NCBI GenBank assembly: GCA_024349245.1
Contig: JALDNG010003464.1
Span: forward strand, 1 to 64,000
Length of the DNA stretch: 64,000 bases
Source of the DNA: Neodontobutis hainanensis
Taxonomy: Eukaryota; Chordata; Actinopteri; Gobiiformes; Odontobutidae
Direction: 5' to 3'
Positions 46,301 to 58,207 of the stretch are shown here, piece after piece; within the stretch, counting starts at the first letter, position 1; the number at the start of each line of letters is the position of its first letter. The notes below the pieces were generated by a model that made no database searches, was not told the DNA's origin, and saw nothing but the letters and a program-made list of their open reading frames with translations. The position numbers were made by a program, and so were the translations under genes.

Positions 46301-46380
46301 TCACCTAAAAATTAAATTAAAGTTCATTAGAGTACAATAATGTATTGTTTTCACTCTAATGAAGTATTTCTCTGATTTAG

Positions 46381-46983
46381 GTATTTCTCCAGAGACATGG
46401 CTGAGGGCAACACAGATGTATCCTGCCCCTGCCCCAGTAAGTATTTTATCTGTGAATCTATATGGTTTAAGTTTAATCAAAGCAGTATATTTTACCAAGA
46501 ACATCCGCATTTTCCAGCCAGGAAGAAAAAAAAGAAGAGTTGTCCAATCCTGCTGGACTACAACCTGCCTGTGATCCTGTCCAATTTGGAGGATAAAACC
46601 TAGGGAACCAAAACACCTTTCCTGATGAAAAGCCCATCTACTAAAGCCAGAGGAACCCAGACTCACAGGTAAGAATGAAGCTTGGTTTAATGCTGTTAGA
46701 ATATGTTTTGTAGTATTGTATTTTCTAATGTGGTCTTGGTGCACCTGTTTTTGTTGTAGTTCCAAGTTGAAGGGTCCTGTGCCCTTCTTCACATCAAAGA
46801 CGACCTCCTCTGCATCAGCGTCTCCAGACGACACAACAACAAACACAGCATGTGACAGTGGAAAGAAGAAGAAGAAGAAGAAGAAGAAGAAGAAGAAGAA
46901 GAAGAAGAAGAAGAAGAAGAAGAAGAAGAAGAAGAAGAAGAAGAAGAAAGCATAAGGAGAAGAAAGAAGAACCAGAAGACTAG
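46381..46983 (+). pseudogene. Remnant of a multi-exon gene with a lysine-rich C-terminus
   Basis: Three exon-like segments with GT/AG borders: 46,381-46,436 (MAEGNTDVSCPCP), about 46,518-46,669 (RKKKKKSCPILLDYNLPVIL) and about 46,760 onward (SSKLKGPVPFFTSKTTSSAS). They join in one frame across the second junction. That frame holds a TAG after LEDKT (46,600-46,602). It ends in a poly-lysine run made by (AAG)n, after which one extra A shifts the frame away from HKEKKEEPED and its stop. The start ATG at 46,398 has a fair context. I cannot name the protein. Basic lysine tails of this type occur in nucleolar and RNA polymerase I-associated proteins, but that is only an analogy. Confidence 0.4.
46861..46950 (+). 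repeat. (AAG)n microsatellite
   Basis: About 29 aag units, lying in what was probably the lysine-tail coding sequence. Length change here is a ready source of the neighbouring frameshift. Confidence 0.9.
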
Positions 46984-49057
46984 ACAGAAGATTTTATTAT
47001 AAATTATTTTAAAATAAATAACATGAACTAAAGAACTCAACCATTCTGTTTTTATTTTAAAATCACATGTTGTACACAATAAATGGTCTGAATACAATCT
47101 TAATTATTTGAAGCATATCTTTCTGTGCTGAGAAGTCTAATTTAATCCTTCACAAAATTATACAGAACACATGATATTCATGAAGGTTGTTAGGTACACC
47201 TAAACAGCCAAATGTCTCAAAGAAAATGAAAATGTTCAAAAGTTTTATTAGAATTGAGTCTAGATCATTGTATTTATTTCAATACATTTGGTGAAGGTTG
47301 AACAGAGCAGCCACAGCAACAAAATTACATTTATTTAAAATGTTGATGTCATTTCAATACACTTTATTTTTCACTTGAAAGACTTCCTACTAGAACCAGT
47401 TCAGGATAGTTGGGGGCTGTGTTGTTGGTTTAAATGTTGACGCTTTCACAGAGACCACCTGGGCAGGGTTTAGGACCGTTTCAAGGTTGCAGCAGCAGTC
47501 TGTGCAGTCCATAGGAACCCTACAGTCTCTGTTAGAACCTGACATTTTCTAACTAATGGTTCTTTGTATTGACACAAGGTAGAATTTGAAGCCTTTTTGA
47601 TCATATAAATGACTTTAATCAATATAATTTTACCCCATGATTTAGAGATGATTTAGGGAGAACCAGTTGAGAGTCTAGCTCTCTTTCACAATGGTGCACA
47701 GCAAGATAATACACACAAAAAGAAACTAACAAAGGTTTACATAATTTACACAATAAATGTGTATTGTAAATTCAGACGTCAAAAACAATAAAAACTCTAA
47801 AATAATCAAATCGAAAAGTCAATCAAAGTTTTTGCACTATTTCTCCTTTGCTCAATTTGTGTGCTTTTGCCAAAGCTGTGTTCTACTGTTTTGCCAGAGA
47901 GACAGAGAGGATTATGGGCCACGGCGGCACCTGAGCCGGGAAGCAGAGCGAGGCAGGTGATTAATGCTCACAGGACACACAGGATAAATAAACAAAGCAG
48001 ATCCACAGTCAGAACAGGGAGGCCTCTGTCGTGGAGCCCACTTGCTTTTGTGTTTCAGTGAGATCACTGTAATGTCCGGCTTTTAGGGGAAAATGGTTAG
48101 AGTAGGTATGAACCATTAAGGCTGATACACAGGTGCAGCTAATTATATTGATGCTTTTTTCCCCAAACATTTAACTTTTATAACAGCTTCTATTACTTTC
48201 AATGTAATATACTTTATTATTTATGATCAGACAGAAAGCGAACAATGGGCAGATGATACCCCCAGGTGAGTCAAAGAAGCTATGATAGTGTTACAAATAA
48301 ACAAATAATATAGGACTCAAGGTGCATTTAAAAAACAGAACCACAATTGATGTTTCTTTTTTTATTATATATTTTTTACACAAGGACTTGCACATTTTCC
48401 TTACCACCAATGTCCGCTTTTTTTGTGGTGAATAAAAGCCAACCTGGCAAAGCTCCTCCGGCAGATTTGATGTTCCTCAAAGACACTGGTTGTTAGTCAA
48501 AACCTGTTTGTAATTACGAGGCAGAAATAGCTGTTTATTCCGACAGCATGGACATGTTTTGTAAGGACAGTGTGTGGTGGTCATAAAGACTGGACTGATT
48601 CCCTCCAGCTCAGTGACCGTAATACTTTACTGAAGACAATATTTTGTTACCAGTAAGAGAGAAGTCAACAAGATACATAATATACACAAATGAAGATTAC
48701 CTTATACTGCAACAAAATGAATAATTACCATAATACAAGCTGTGTAGACATGTTTCTTACATGACAATATTTAGTTGATTTACTGGTGAATGAAAACTTG
48801 TAAAACCACAGGATTTGTTTTGTACACAATGTTACACAAGAACCAAAAAACATTGCTTTATAGTATAATACATATTTATAAAATGAGAGGGAGTTTTATA
48901 AAACCATAAAAAGACTAGGGGTTGCACATAATTGATAGTTCAATGACATTTCATATACTTTAACAAAATTGTACATATTTTTATACATTACAAAAATAAC
49001 AACATACTTTGGTTGAAATAAAAAATGTAAAAACAATGGACAAAATAAAAGGCAGCA
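46984..49057. other. Intergenic, nothing recognised
   Basis: AT-rich with small ORFs. AATAAA signals at about 47,015 and 47,080 could serve the upstream remnant. No exon of the villin-like gene is seen here. Confidence 0.45.
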
Positions 49058-50123
49058 TTAGGGACAAAAGAAGCACCTTAAAAAGGTTTTGCTCTTCTTT
49101 AGGTTCTTTTGTTTCCAGTTTGGCAGGACATTGAACTCCACTCGACTCATTCCCAAAAGTGTCTGAAAAGTGTCAGTAAGTGACAGTGAAAGCCACGGCC
49201 GTCTCAGACATTATAATCTACAGTATTATAAACCACATAGACATTCAGTGTCTCACCTTGAAGTCCTCATCAGACAGGTGGTCCTCCAGGCGTAAGGGGT
49301 CCACACCCTCAGGTAGTGGCTCATTGGTCAGCTCCTCGATGGAGTACTGCTCCTTACTGAGCTTTGCTAGAGCCTCCTTCACTAAGATCACTTTGTTCTA
49401 AAGGCTCTCATTCTGAACACAAACAGATTTATCTTACTAAGTGTATGATTAATGTTAAATGTAATAATAATACCAAATCCTGACAGAGTGGGAATTGTTG
49501 TAAGGAACCACGTATTTCAAAGCGTTTGAGGCAACAATGTCATCACTCTCCCAGTGTGGGAATATGTTTGAGAATGTTAGGGGCTCACATCCTGCTAGGA
49601 CTAGATAGGCCTGTGGGTGGCGCTGAGGATTATTTTCTGAAAATCACACAGCAAGCTTCGATTAATACTTGAATTCTTCACTACAATTCAACACATACAC
49701 CTGACATAGTCCTCATGACCATGTGTGAGCTCTGACCTTTGCAGTACTGCATCACAGTCTCCATTGCACTTCCTCTCATGGTCCCAACGTATTTTAGCAC
49801 AACCTGTAAACTGTCTATCATCAGGCTGCCAGCCCTGCCACAGACACACCTCCATCCTGTTGTCCAGCAGGAACAGAGCTGGGAAAGGCACAACATTTGA
49901 TAATAAATTTACCATTTACATGTATAATTTTATACAAGCTTATTGGGAGTTGGGCTTTTATGTCTTTCACTGGAATCCTTTTCACTGTGTATGTGTCATT
50001 TTCATGTAATTTATTTTTGTCACCTGGTTGTTGTGCTGAATAAAGGTTCTCCTGCAGGAAAGGCAAGGCCATGACCCCCTCAGTGACTCTGGCGGGATAC
50101 AGCTGCTCCTCCCATTCAAACGC
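49058..50123 (-). pseudogene. Supervillin/villin-like gene, five 3' exons, broken
   Basis: Minus-strand exons: 50123-50024 (WEEQLYPARVTEG, LPFLQENLYSAQQP), 49878-49737 (LFLLDNRMEVCLWQGWQPDD, then AMETVMQYCK), 49636 to about 49520 (HPQAYLVLAGCEPLTFSNIF), 49412-49257 (ALAKLSKEQYSIEELTN, LPEGVDPLRLEDHLSDEDF) and 49162-49058 (LLGMSRVEFNVLPNWKQKNL). Together these give the last gelsolin-like repeat and the villin headpiece, an F-actin binding module. The WQGWQPDD spacing and headpiece linker favour supervillin over villin. Lesions: a two-base loss at about 49,766 between ERKC and AMET, and a TAG at 49398-49400. The C-terminus runs six residues past the usual end. No upstream exons are seen before 50.13 kb. 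It could be a partial duplication of a complete gene elsewhere. Confidence 0.7.
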
Positions 50124-50261
50124 CTATGAGACCAAAACAGCCTGGTCCAATCAGGTTTAGTTTCAGGTCAACCCTCCCTCTAGAGATATAAGCTCAGCTC
50201 TCTTGAAAACCTAGTCCCGATGCCTTTGCTTTAACCTTTCCTATGGGGTGCACTGACAGAG

Positions 50262-50495
50262 TGTTACTGTGGGTTCTCTCCGGGTACTCCAGCTTCCCCT
50301 CAAAGACATGCATGTATAGGTCAACTGGCAAATCTAAAGTATTCCTAGTGAATGAATGTGAGAGTGAATTGTTTTCTGTCAGTGTCTGTCTCTAAATGTC
50401 AGCCCTGCGACTAACTGGCCATTGTCCAGTGTGTACCCCGCCTCACTCACCCGCGACCCCTAATGGAACAAAGAGAAAGAAAATAAATGAATGAG
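50262..50495 (-). repeat. Dispersed fish repeat, copy 4
   Basis: gtgggttctctccgggtact, caaagacatgcatgtatagg, ccctgcgactaactggccat and cacccgcgacccctaatgg match the reverse complement of the repeat at 6,224-6,550. Confidence 0.7.
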
Positions 50496-51058
50496 CAATT
50501 TTGTATCAAACACAGTTTTAACGCACCTAAATCTGAATTTATCAAATCCCACAAAGCAATGCTCAAAGTATTTATTTTCCAAACCCAAAGATACATTAGA
50601 AAACCAACTTATTAACTCGCAATTAAGGACCCCATTTGTTCAGGGTATTTAATTTAGTGGGGGCTTTTTTCAAGAAGAACAGGCAGCTTTACCATCTGAG
50701 AAAATACAGAGCCTCATCCACAACCACAAAAGACTTCAAGCTGTAATTAATGTTAAAGGTGAAAATACACAGTATTAAGAACTGGGGTATGAAAACTTTT
50801 GATCAGGGTCATACTTTCTGTTTGTTATTCTAATTTAAAATGAGTAAGTTGTTTTACAATAAATGGCTTCACCCAACCACTAACTATGAGTGAAAGAAAA
50901 GGTTTTTGTGTTATCGTTCATATTCTCTGAAAAAAGGCCAAAAAAAATAACAAATTCTGAAAAAGTATGTAAACTTATGAGCACAACTGTACGTATATAC
51001 TCCTAAGGTATATCTTGAGTCTGGAGCATTTTATTGATTATATTAAAGGTGAATTCTT
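50496..51058. other. Intergenic, nothing recognised
   Basis: AT-rich sequence with no open frame of note. The stretch attaaggaccccatttgttcag and neighbouring bases may belong to an old repeat, but I cannot name it. Confidence 0.35.
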
Positions 51059-51500
51059 TACTGATTTTGTGGCGCCCCCTGGAGTCCACGGCGCTCTTAG
51101 CATTTGCCAATATTGCCTATTGGCCGAGCTCTGACTTACCAGTTCAACTGCCAAAGCGAGAGTCTGGGACCAGGTGGACAGAAATCATCATTTCTTGACA
51201 CAATTTAATCATGAGGAATAAGGCGGCATTCTACAAAAAGCTAGAGGAAGTATGTTCACAAACACAATAGACACGAGTTCTTTTTACTGATGTTTACTTT
51301 GCTCTTGCACATAAATTAAATCTTCACAGTTCACATCGTAGAACTAGCAAACAAAATATAACATAAGCATGTTTCATAATACAAATAAACACAAATTACA
51401 GATATAGATATTAAACATATACATACAGGGCCGGACTGGGACAAAAAAGGCCCTGGCCTTTTTGCTCAGACCGGCCCACCACAATCGGTCAGACACAACC
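51059..51500 (+). mobile_element. Probable non-autonomous hAT-type elements
   Basis: gtggcgccccctggagtcca with gcgctcttagcatttgccaa, and cagggccggactgggacaaa at 51,426, are strings I associate with common fish hAT-derived repeats (CAGGG... ends). There is no transposase frame and borders are uncertain. Confidence 0.4.
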
Positions 51501-52227
51501 AACTACACCATCCTTGCGGTCCCTGTAGATATGCATATCTACTGTTCCATTCCAAAAAACCCTACAAAGCTGAACTATGTGCCATGGACCAGTGTACCAG
51601 GACGGGCAAAGTAGTCTACAGCCTGTTCCTCCCTGTCTCTCTCCTCCACTGCTAACTCAACCTGGCTTGACTATACACAAGGACAGAGAGAGAGAGGATT
51701 ACAATTATTTGGAAGTTATTAAAAGTACACTTAGTAAGGATCCATTTTGGTTATATAGTCCTGTATTCTTGAAGAGCAGGATTTCTAGATGAAGTGTGCC
51801 ATGTTATAAAAGCTAGTTAATCCTTTAGAACCCAATATAATGTGGATGTAGAATACTGCTAATTCTAAAAAGAAATGTTTATATTTTTTTTCCAATGAAC
51901 CAGACAGCAGAAAAACTAGTTTACAGTTGCAAGTATGGGCTACTTTGTTTTAAAGAGCACAAACCCCTCTTTAATATGACACCAAACAAGATTTACCTCT
52001 CATTGTTGAGATACTCCTCTTAAAAAAAAAAAGAAAACCAACCTACACTACCAAATTACTCACACAAAACGTCCTAAAATATATGATATTCATATTATTC
52101 ACTCACCGTAAATATTGCATATTAATGATGTTGGAAATTCACTAGAAACATGAGCAAATATCTACTTTGTTGAATATACAGCTAAACAAAAATATACAGC
52201 TTTCAAAATGCAAAGCGGGTTTTAATT
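51501..52227. other. AT-rich, nothing recognised
   Basis: Short ORF at 51,577-51,792 without family resemblance. An A run is at 52,022-52,031. Confidence 0.35.
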
Positions 52228-52576
52228 TGAAATTCTATTTGCTCAACATAATGTATTTTATAGACAATTAAAATAAAAAGTACTATAGCATCAATTTCTA
52301 TTAATTAGATTGTCCCACGAGTCTCTAATTATGTGATATGTATTTATCAATAGCTGATTAATAATATTTTTTTATCTTATGTGAAAAAAAAGTGCTTTTA
52401 GTGTTTACACATGGCTATTTTTAATAAATCTATCACAGACACTATACACACTTTTATCAACTGACTACTGCTTTTCAAAACAAAATCATTATGATGGTAA
52501 TATTACAATCGTTATCTGTTGAATATTACTTAGAGCTGGGCAATATGGCAAAAATGATATATGATGATTTTCTTAT

Positions 52577-53179
52577 TTCAAGATCAGGAAGCAGTTCTTG
52601 ACGAACAGCAAGAAGCTAACATTGATAAATCTGTAAAAGAAGGTGAAACAAAGATGGCAGAGATGAGGGACATTGTTCAAACAAATTTGTGGCCAAGGTA
52701 TGGAAAAAGTGAACTTCTTGAGGTTATCCTAGAAGCAGAAAAAACAAAGATAGAGCGTGTGATGTGCTTGTGGAAAGTGCCAAATTAGAGGGCTATGAAG
52801 TGCTCCTTGTTCTCTTGGAAAAGAGAATAAAAAAGGCCATCTCAGCAACGATAACATGGGAGAGAAGGATCCCCATGGGATTAAAGGATGAATTAGATGG
52901 AAGAGTCAAAGACTTAAGAGCTTCCTACTACAGGCTTGAATTAGGAGAGCTGAATTTGCCACTGCACGGACAATCAATGAGCAAGGCACAGAAGTGAAAC
53001 TACTACCCCAACCACCAGCATCCACACCAATAGTGAGAATCAAGCCAACCACTCTACCTATCTTCAGAGGAAGTAAGATAGGATATCGCAGATTGAGGAA
53101 AGACTGGGAAAGCCTGCAAAAAACGGGAGAACCATCCAGATCAACTGAAGTTAAGAAAATTCTCTCGGATTTGTCATGA
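52577..53179 (+). pseudogene. BEL/Pao Gag-like segment, copy B
   Basis: Counterpart of 6,941-7,555. It has lost one A in the run at about 52,740 (six where copy A has seven) and one A at ttaggagagc (52,940). The ~200-codon frame is therefore split into three. Flanks and the end (KKILSDLS) are the same. Confidence 0.65.
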
Positions 53180-54468
53180 CAGAATCTCAAAAGACCTTAG
53201 ACTTTCAATGTACACCACTGCCAATGACATATTCTTCCTGATCTTTCCTTATCCTGCTCTCGGACAAGGCGGACGTTTCATACTGTTCCTCCTGCTTATC
53301 TGCTTCTATGTGCTTCTTTGTGCTTCTGTATCGTGTTGTCTCGTCATAAACTTTTATTACTTTGACTCTACTGTTTGCTGGGCTACTAAGAAACTGGAAA
53401 TGGATCTAATTAACTGGTCTCTGAGCGCAATTGATGTTCTGTGTTTAGAAGTCCTGTACGTTGAGGGCGTGGAGGATTTATTTCTGTCTAAGGATTCATT
53501 ATAGCCGGGCTCCTGCTCATTGGTCTGGGGACTGCCTTAAACTATTGCAAAAAGGGTAAGACAGCTGCCTTTAAATCAACCCAACCACTGTCTGTTGAAA
53601 TTTAAGAGTGCTTCTGTGACGTGAGTAACAAGCTGAAGGTATTACAGCAGGGTGATGCAAAGTCCGAGGAGATGATTCATGTCATCTCTTCATGTCATCA
53701 TCTCATTTTGATTGAGTACACAGTGAAATAAGTGGATATGATCGAGAGTCAGATCTGTGTGCTTCGCAGTATTACGGGTCTGGTCTCAAAGCTGGATGAA
53801 ACATCAAAGTTACTTCATGGAACAGATGCACGCATGTGGCGCTGAGAACCAGAACTGAATTAATTGACTACGATCCGGATAAATTACCGAAGATCAAAAT
53901 GGATTAATCACAACTTCTGTCTCATTTACCTATGCCCCTAGTCCCTTCTCTCGATTAGAAGCCTGGCCAGCAGCTGGGGTCTTATCTTATCTTGCCCGTA
54001 CTCCCTGTACTGACATCGAGGACAAGGCCATGGGACTCTCACAATCAGTTCAGCAAAAACACCTCACAGACGTCTTCCTATCACTCCCCCAACCACCGTC
54101 TGCCATTTTGACATCTGTCTGACTCTTTTCGAACTAACCCCCTCCCCTTGTAGCCACTGGATAAGCCCGTAGGGGACCACGTGTGTTGTTATCCCATTGT
54201 TGTCTGATGTCTGATATGTTACGTATGTTATAACAGCTACTGTAGTTGTGACTACGTATGTTGTGTTTTTAACTGCAACTGTAGTTATGTTTGTAAAATG
54301 CCTCATTTCATTTTCCTGAAGATCTAGGTGGCGGCAATTGTCCCAGGGTCTCTCTAAACTGCATTTCATTGCATTATATTTGTACATGTGTAATGACAAT
54401 AAATTGAATCTAATCTAATCTAAAATATATTAAGAGTCCTGGAGAACAGATATGGCAACAAGTCAACA
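53180..54468 (+). mobile_element. Nested element in the BEL/Pao relic, copy B
   Basis: Matches 7,556-8,830, including the hydrophobic 98-codon frame (53,208-53,504) and the aataaattg...aatctaatct tail. Small changes include a 'cttcatgtcatcatct' local duplication near 53,685 and extra bases near 54,140. Confidence 0.5.
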
Positions 54469-55795
54469 GAGTATGTGAGCAGTGCGGGCGGTGTGATTTT
54501 GCCCGGTGCGAGCGGATTTTTAAATGTTGGAGCGTTGTAATTTTCTCCCGCTCCGAAACGCTCCACTATCGCTCAATTACCAATCACGAGACAGGAGTTC
54601 CAGGACCAAACTACTATTGCATTTGTATTGTTTTATTAGTACTTTCACAAACATTTATATAAAGTATATATCATGTAATTAATTTATCACATGATTTTAA
54701 TTATATTTTTAACGACCCCTCGCGGTTTCCACCCGTGCATCTCCATTATATGATGGATGATTTTATAAGTTGGTAATAAGCAGTAAGCACAGGTAGGCTA
54801 AAGACAGACAGAAAAATGGAGTTTCTGGAATATTACCGTAAAGAAGTGGAAAAAACATATAAATGTATTATAAAAGGTAGTGATGACAAAGGAGAACGCG
54901 AGTGCGGGGAGGTGATTGCAACGTCAAAAGATTCATTGTGGAATCTTAAAAGGCACGTGTCAAGGAAACACGATAAAGTTTTTCGCTCACACGTGGAAAA
55001 AATATCTGAAGGTTGGTATTATTCAGCTTGAACAACCTAAACCACCATGCAGAATTAATACATTTGTAAATATTTTATTGGCATTTAGGCTACTTATTAT
55101 TTATATTTAATTTTAGCGCCATATTTATGTTCAATTTACCTTTTTTGCAGAGAAAAAATCACAGGAAACATGTAATGAGACACAGCAGTACATTTAAAGG
55201 CTTCTTTCAACAAAGAACGACAAAAATAAATATTTCACAGGAGAGGAAGAGTGAACTAGACCAGGCTTTCTTTAAAATGATTTACATGGATTATGAGCCA
55301 CTCACCAAAGGAGAAAGAAAAGGGATGCGCTATTTTGCGAACATTGCACAGCCTGGCTACACCCCACCTTGCTATAGCACGGTCCGTGACACACTCATGC
55401 CACATGCTTTATTAGAGTTGGAGAACAAATTGCGCGTTCTGCTACAGAACTGCAGTGGACTCTCAGTGGCCCTTGATATTTGGACGAGCCGACGAGGTCA
55501 CAGTTTTCTGGGTATCGCGGGAGGTTTTGTAGATGAAAACTTTCAAGGCCACACTGTTCTGCTGAGTTGTGAACACATTCAGGGACACCACACAGCGAAG
55601 CACATTTTTGAAACATATGAGGAGGTCCTGAGACGCTGAAATATTCAGCGTGGTGTTATCAGAGTAATAACTGACAGCGCCAGCAATATGGTAAAAGCCT
55701 TCAATCTGCCTGGTTTTAGCGAATTCGGGGATCAGCTGGACCAAGATCTCGGGGACAGGGAGACAGATGGTGAGGGTGATGCTCCAGATGTTGAG
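54469..55795 (+). mobile_element. hAT transposon, left end and transposase N-terminal half
   Basis: It starts CAGAGTATGTGAGCAGTGC, a hAT-type terminal repeat, inside the BEL sequence (after acaagtcaa). A BED zinc finger frame (54,816-55,031; YKC...C...LKRHVSRKH) follows. After a short gap comes a ZBED/hAT transposase segment (55,127-55,639 and in-frame beyond a TGA to about 55,798): HSSTFKGFFQQ, MIYMDYEPLTKGERKGMRYF, GLSVALDIWTSRRGHSFLG and RVITDSASNMVKAF, which carries catalytic-region Asp residues. It stops abruptly at the BEL junction 55,796, so the C-terminal half and right terminal repeat are deleted. A TGA at 55,637-55,639 is a further lesion. Confidence 0.75.
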
Positions 55796-57660
55796 CTGTG
55801 ATGTACTTAAGATAGGAGACAAGTCAAGGCACTGAAGTTCAATTTGTTGAGCCAAAAGCCAAGCTGACACCTTTGGATCAGAAGGGAGAAGCTATAAAAG
55901 CTGAGATCTGTGGTGCTGTATTTATAGCCATGATCAGAAAGTATGTGGAAAAGCATGCTTGAATGAAGACTGAGAAATGGTTCCACTGGTTCCAATGGTT
56001 CTACTTGACAGTTAAACGTTCTTGGGAGCCATTCAACGAGTCAGTTATGGGTACAAAACCTTCTTTGCAAATATAGTGGATGAAATCCAGAAAGCTGGAC
56101 CAGTGAAAGACTGGTGGCGGATTTGTGGAGATCTGAATATAGCTGACATCATGACAAGAGGGGGCTCTCCTGAAGATTTGAAGGAAACTTCCACATGGCA
56201 AAATGAAAACCCAGGAGGAAAAACCTGTGGTGAACTCAGCACTTCCTTTAAGAAGGAAGCCCACTGGCTGGGTCAACAATCAAAAGCGCTTTACCAGTGT
56301 TACAGTTGACACCACTGGCTGCAAGGTGGGTTAAATGTCTTGCCCAAGGACACAATGAAAGTATTCAGGTGAGCGGGTTTTGTTGTTTTGGGTTGTTTCG
56401 AGCGGGGATCAAACCTCCCACCCGCCAGTCGAAGGACGGCTGCTCTACCCACTGAGCTACTGCCAGTCAACTGAGCTACTGCTGCACAGATCTTGTGGAT
56501 GTAAGAAGATTTAGTAGCCCGTACAATTTGGTAAGAGTCATTGCCTGGGTTTGTCTAGCTGCCATTACAGTGGCTGAAGAAGAAGAGCCATGTCCTAAAC
56601 AGTCAAAGTTGGAGGTAACATCAGCCAAGCAAGCTGTGCTGACTGTGAAAGAACATAAAGATGCACTAAAAAACCTCTTCCTTGCTGCTCAAGAAAACAT
56701 TTTTTTCCAGACACCACTCTAAGCAGACTGGTAGTATTATACAAAAATGTAAAGTCTGGACTGCTAGTTTGGTGGAGGCAGAATTCAAGCGTTCAATGAA
56801 AAAGCAGTACCAGTTTTACCTTTTGAGGCATGAGTGTCTACATTGCTGGCACAAGAATCCCACAAAATAAACCACAAATGAGTGGCAGGAACTTTTCTCC
56901 GAATGAGGAAGAAAGCCTGGGTAATAAAAGGCTGCAGACTTAACAAGAAAATAGTTGATAGCTGTGTGATTTGCAGGTAAAACAAAGCAAAGCTGTGCCA
57001 ACAAATCATAGCTGACCATCCCCAGCTGCACCTTTAGAATTCACCACCATGGAACTGTTTGGTCCTTATAAAGTGAAAGATGAGGTCAAGAAGAGAACTA
57101 GAGTCAGTGTATGGGGAATAGTCTGTTGTTGCATGGTTTCCCGAGCCAAACACACTGAATTGGTGAGTGACATGTCGTCGGAAGGATTCCTGCTAGCTTA
57201 TCAAAGGTTCACTTCACTGAGAGGACATCCCAGAACTCAGACTCTGGCACTAACTTTGTGTGAGCCAAACCTGCTCTAGAGGAGCTTCATAAATTTCTTG
57301 ACCAACGAAACAAATCTGAACTTAAAGATGCCGCTGCCAAGGGCGGTACAGAATTGTCATGGAAAATCCACCCTGGAGACTCTCCGCATAGCCAGCAGAT
57401 AAAGTAGTGAGGTGTTTTCACATGGGAAGAATCCCAAACTTTTCTTTTCATGGCTGCTTGTGATGTGCTTGTGAAAAAGTTTCTCAGCTATCCTATTCAA
57501 ATTACAAAGGCAAATGGCAAAGAAATGCCCTCAAGAGCAAATGGTAAAAGAACAAAAATCCCAGCCACAATTTTTCATAGAGATGTCAAACACCTTGTCT
57601 TTCTACTTTACGCAGAAGAAAAAGTAAAGGAGGAAGGGCTTTTATGACCTCTCTGGATTT
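55796..57660 (+). pseudogene. BEL/Pao pol 3' relic, copy B
   Basis: Resumes exactly at the sequence equivalent to 11,115 (gtgatgtacttaagatagga). It carries the RNase H/linker pieces (56,022-56,300), VDVRRFSSPYNLVRVIAWV (56,495) and the integrase (57,049-57,390; LFGPYKVKDEVKKRT). Protease and reverse transcriptase were lost with the hAT-associated deletion. About 22 bases are missing near 57,413 relative to copy A. Confidence 0.7.
56305..56485 (-). mobile_element. tRNA-derived SINE, copy B
   Basis: Same SINE as 11,625-11,805 at the same site. The B-box region reads ggtttgatccc here, one base from copy A. Confidence 0.65.
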
Positions 57661-57721
57661 GGTCAACTCTGGAGATCAAGTGGGAGGTGTTGCGCTAATT
57701 CTCAGGAATGGGTCTGAAAGG

Positions 57722-57740
57722 ACTACACTTCCCAGAATGC
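57722..57740 (+). promoter_or_regulatory. ZNF143/THAP11-type motif upstream of lectin copy B
   Basis: ACTACACTTCCCAGAATGC, identical to 13,072-13,090, 468 bp upstream of the lectin pseudogene's ATG. Confidence 0.55.
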
Positions 57741-58207
57741 ACCAGCAGTAACAAGCTGGCTGCTTGTCATCAATCAGTAATTGTCACAAATTGAGAGCAC
57801 CTGCATAAAGCATGGAGGGTCTCATTTATTCAGGAAAAAACGTTGGAAAAGACAAGCCAAAGCTTTGCATAGGTTCGGTTCAGAGACGTCAATGGTTTGT
57901 GAAAATGTTAATTAAATTTCATGTTTGAAATACTGCCTAATATGTTTAATTGTTGTGTAAATTAATTAAGAAATGCACTGCAGCATTTACCTCATTAATT
58001 TTTGTGTTAAATAAGTTGCTAAAATAAATGCATGTAAAGGTACAAATAGATATTACAAGTTAAATGTTTAAAATCTGTTTTTTGTATTAAAACTTAGACC
58101 TTTTGTAAATGTTTAATCAAAACTCACAAAGAAAATTGACTATTTTGGGACATTCGAGTTATCCTTGTGTCCTTTGGATGTCATCTGCAGCTGGATCTTC
58201 TGAAAGA

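Noticed and set aside
46301..46846. 181-codon minus-strand frame
   Set aside because: It is antisense to the exon-like segments of the lysine-tail gene, which have consensus splice borders; composition gives no domain.
46789..47097. Poly-Ser minus-strand frame
   Set aside because: Translation of the (AAG)n array in reverse.
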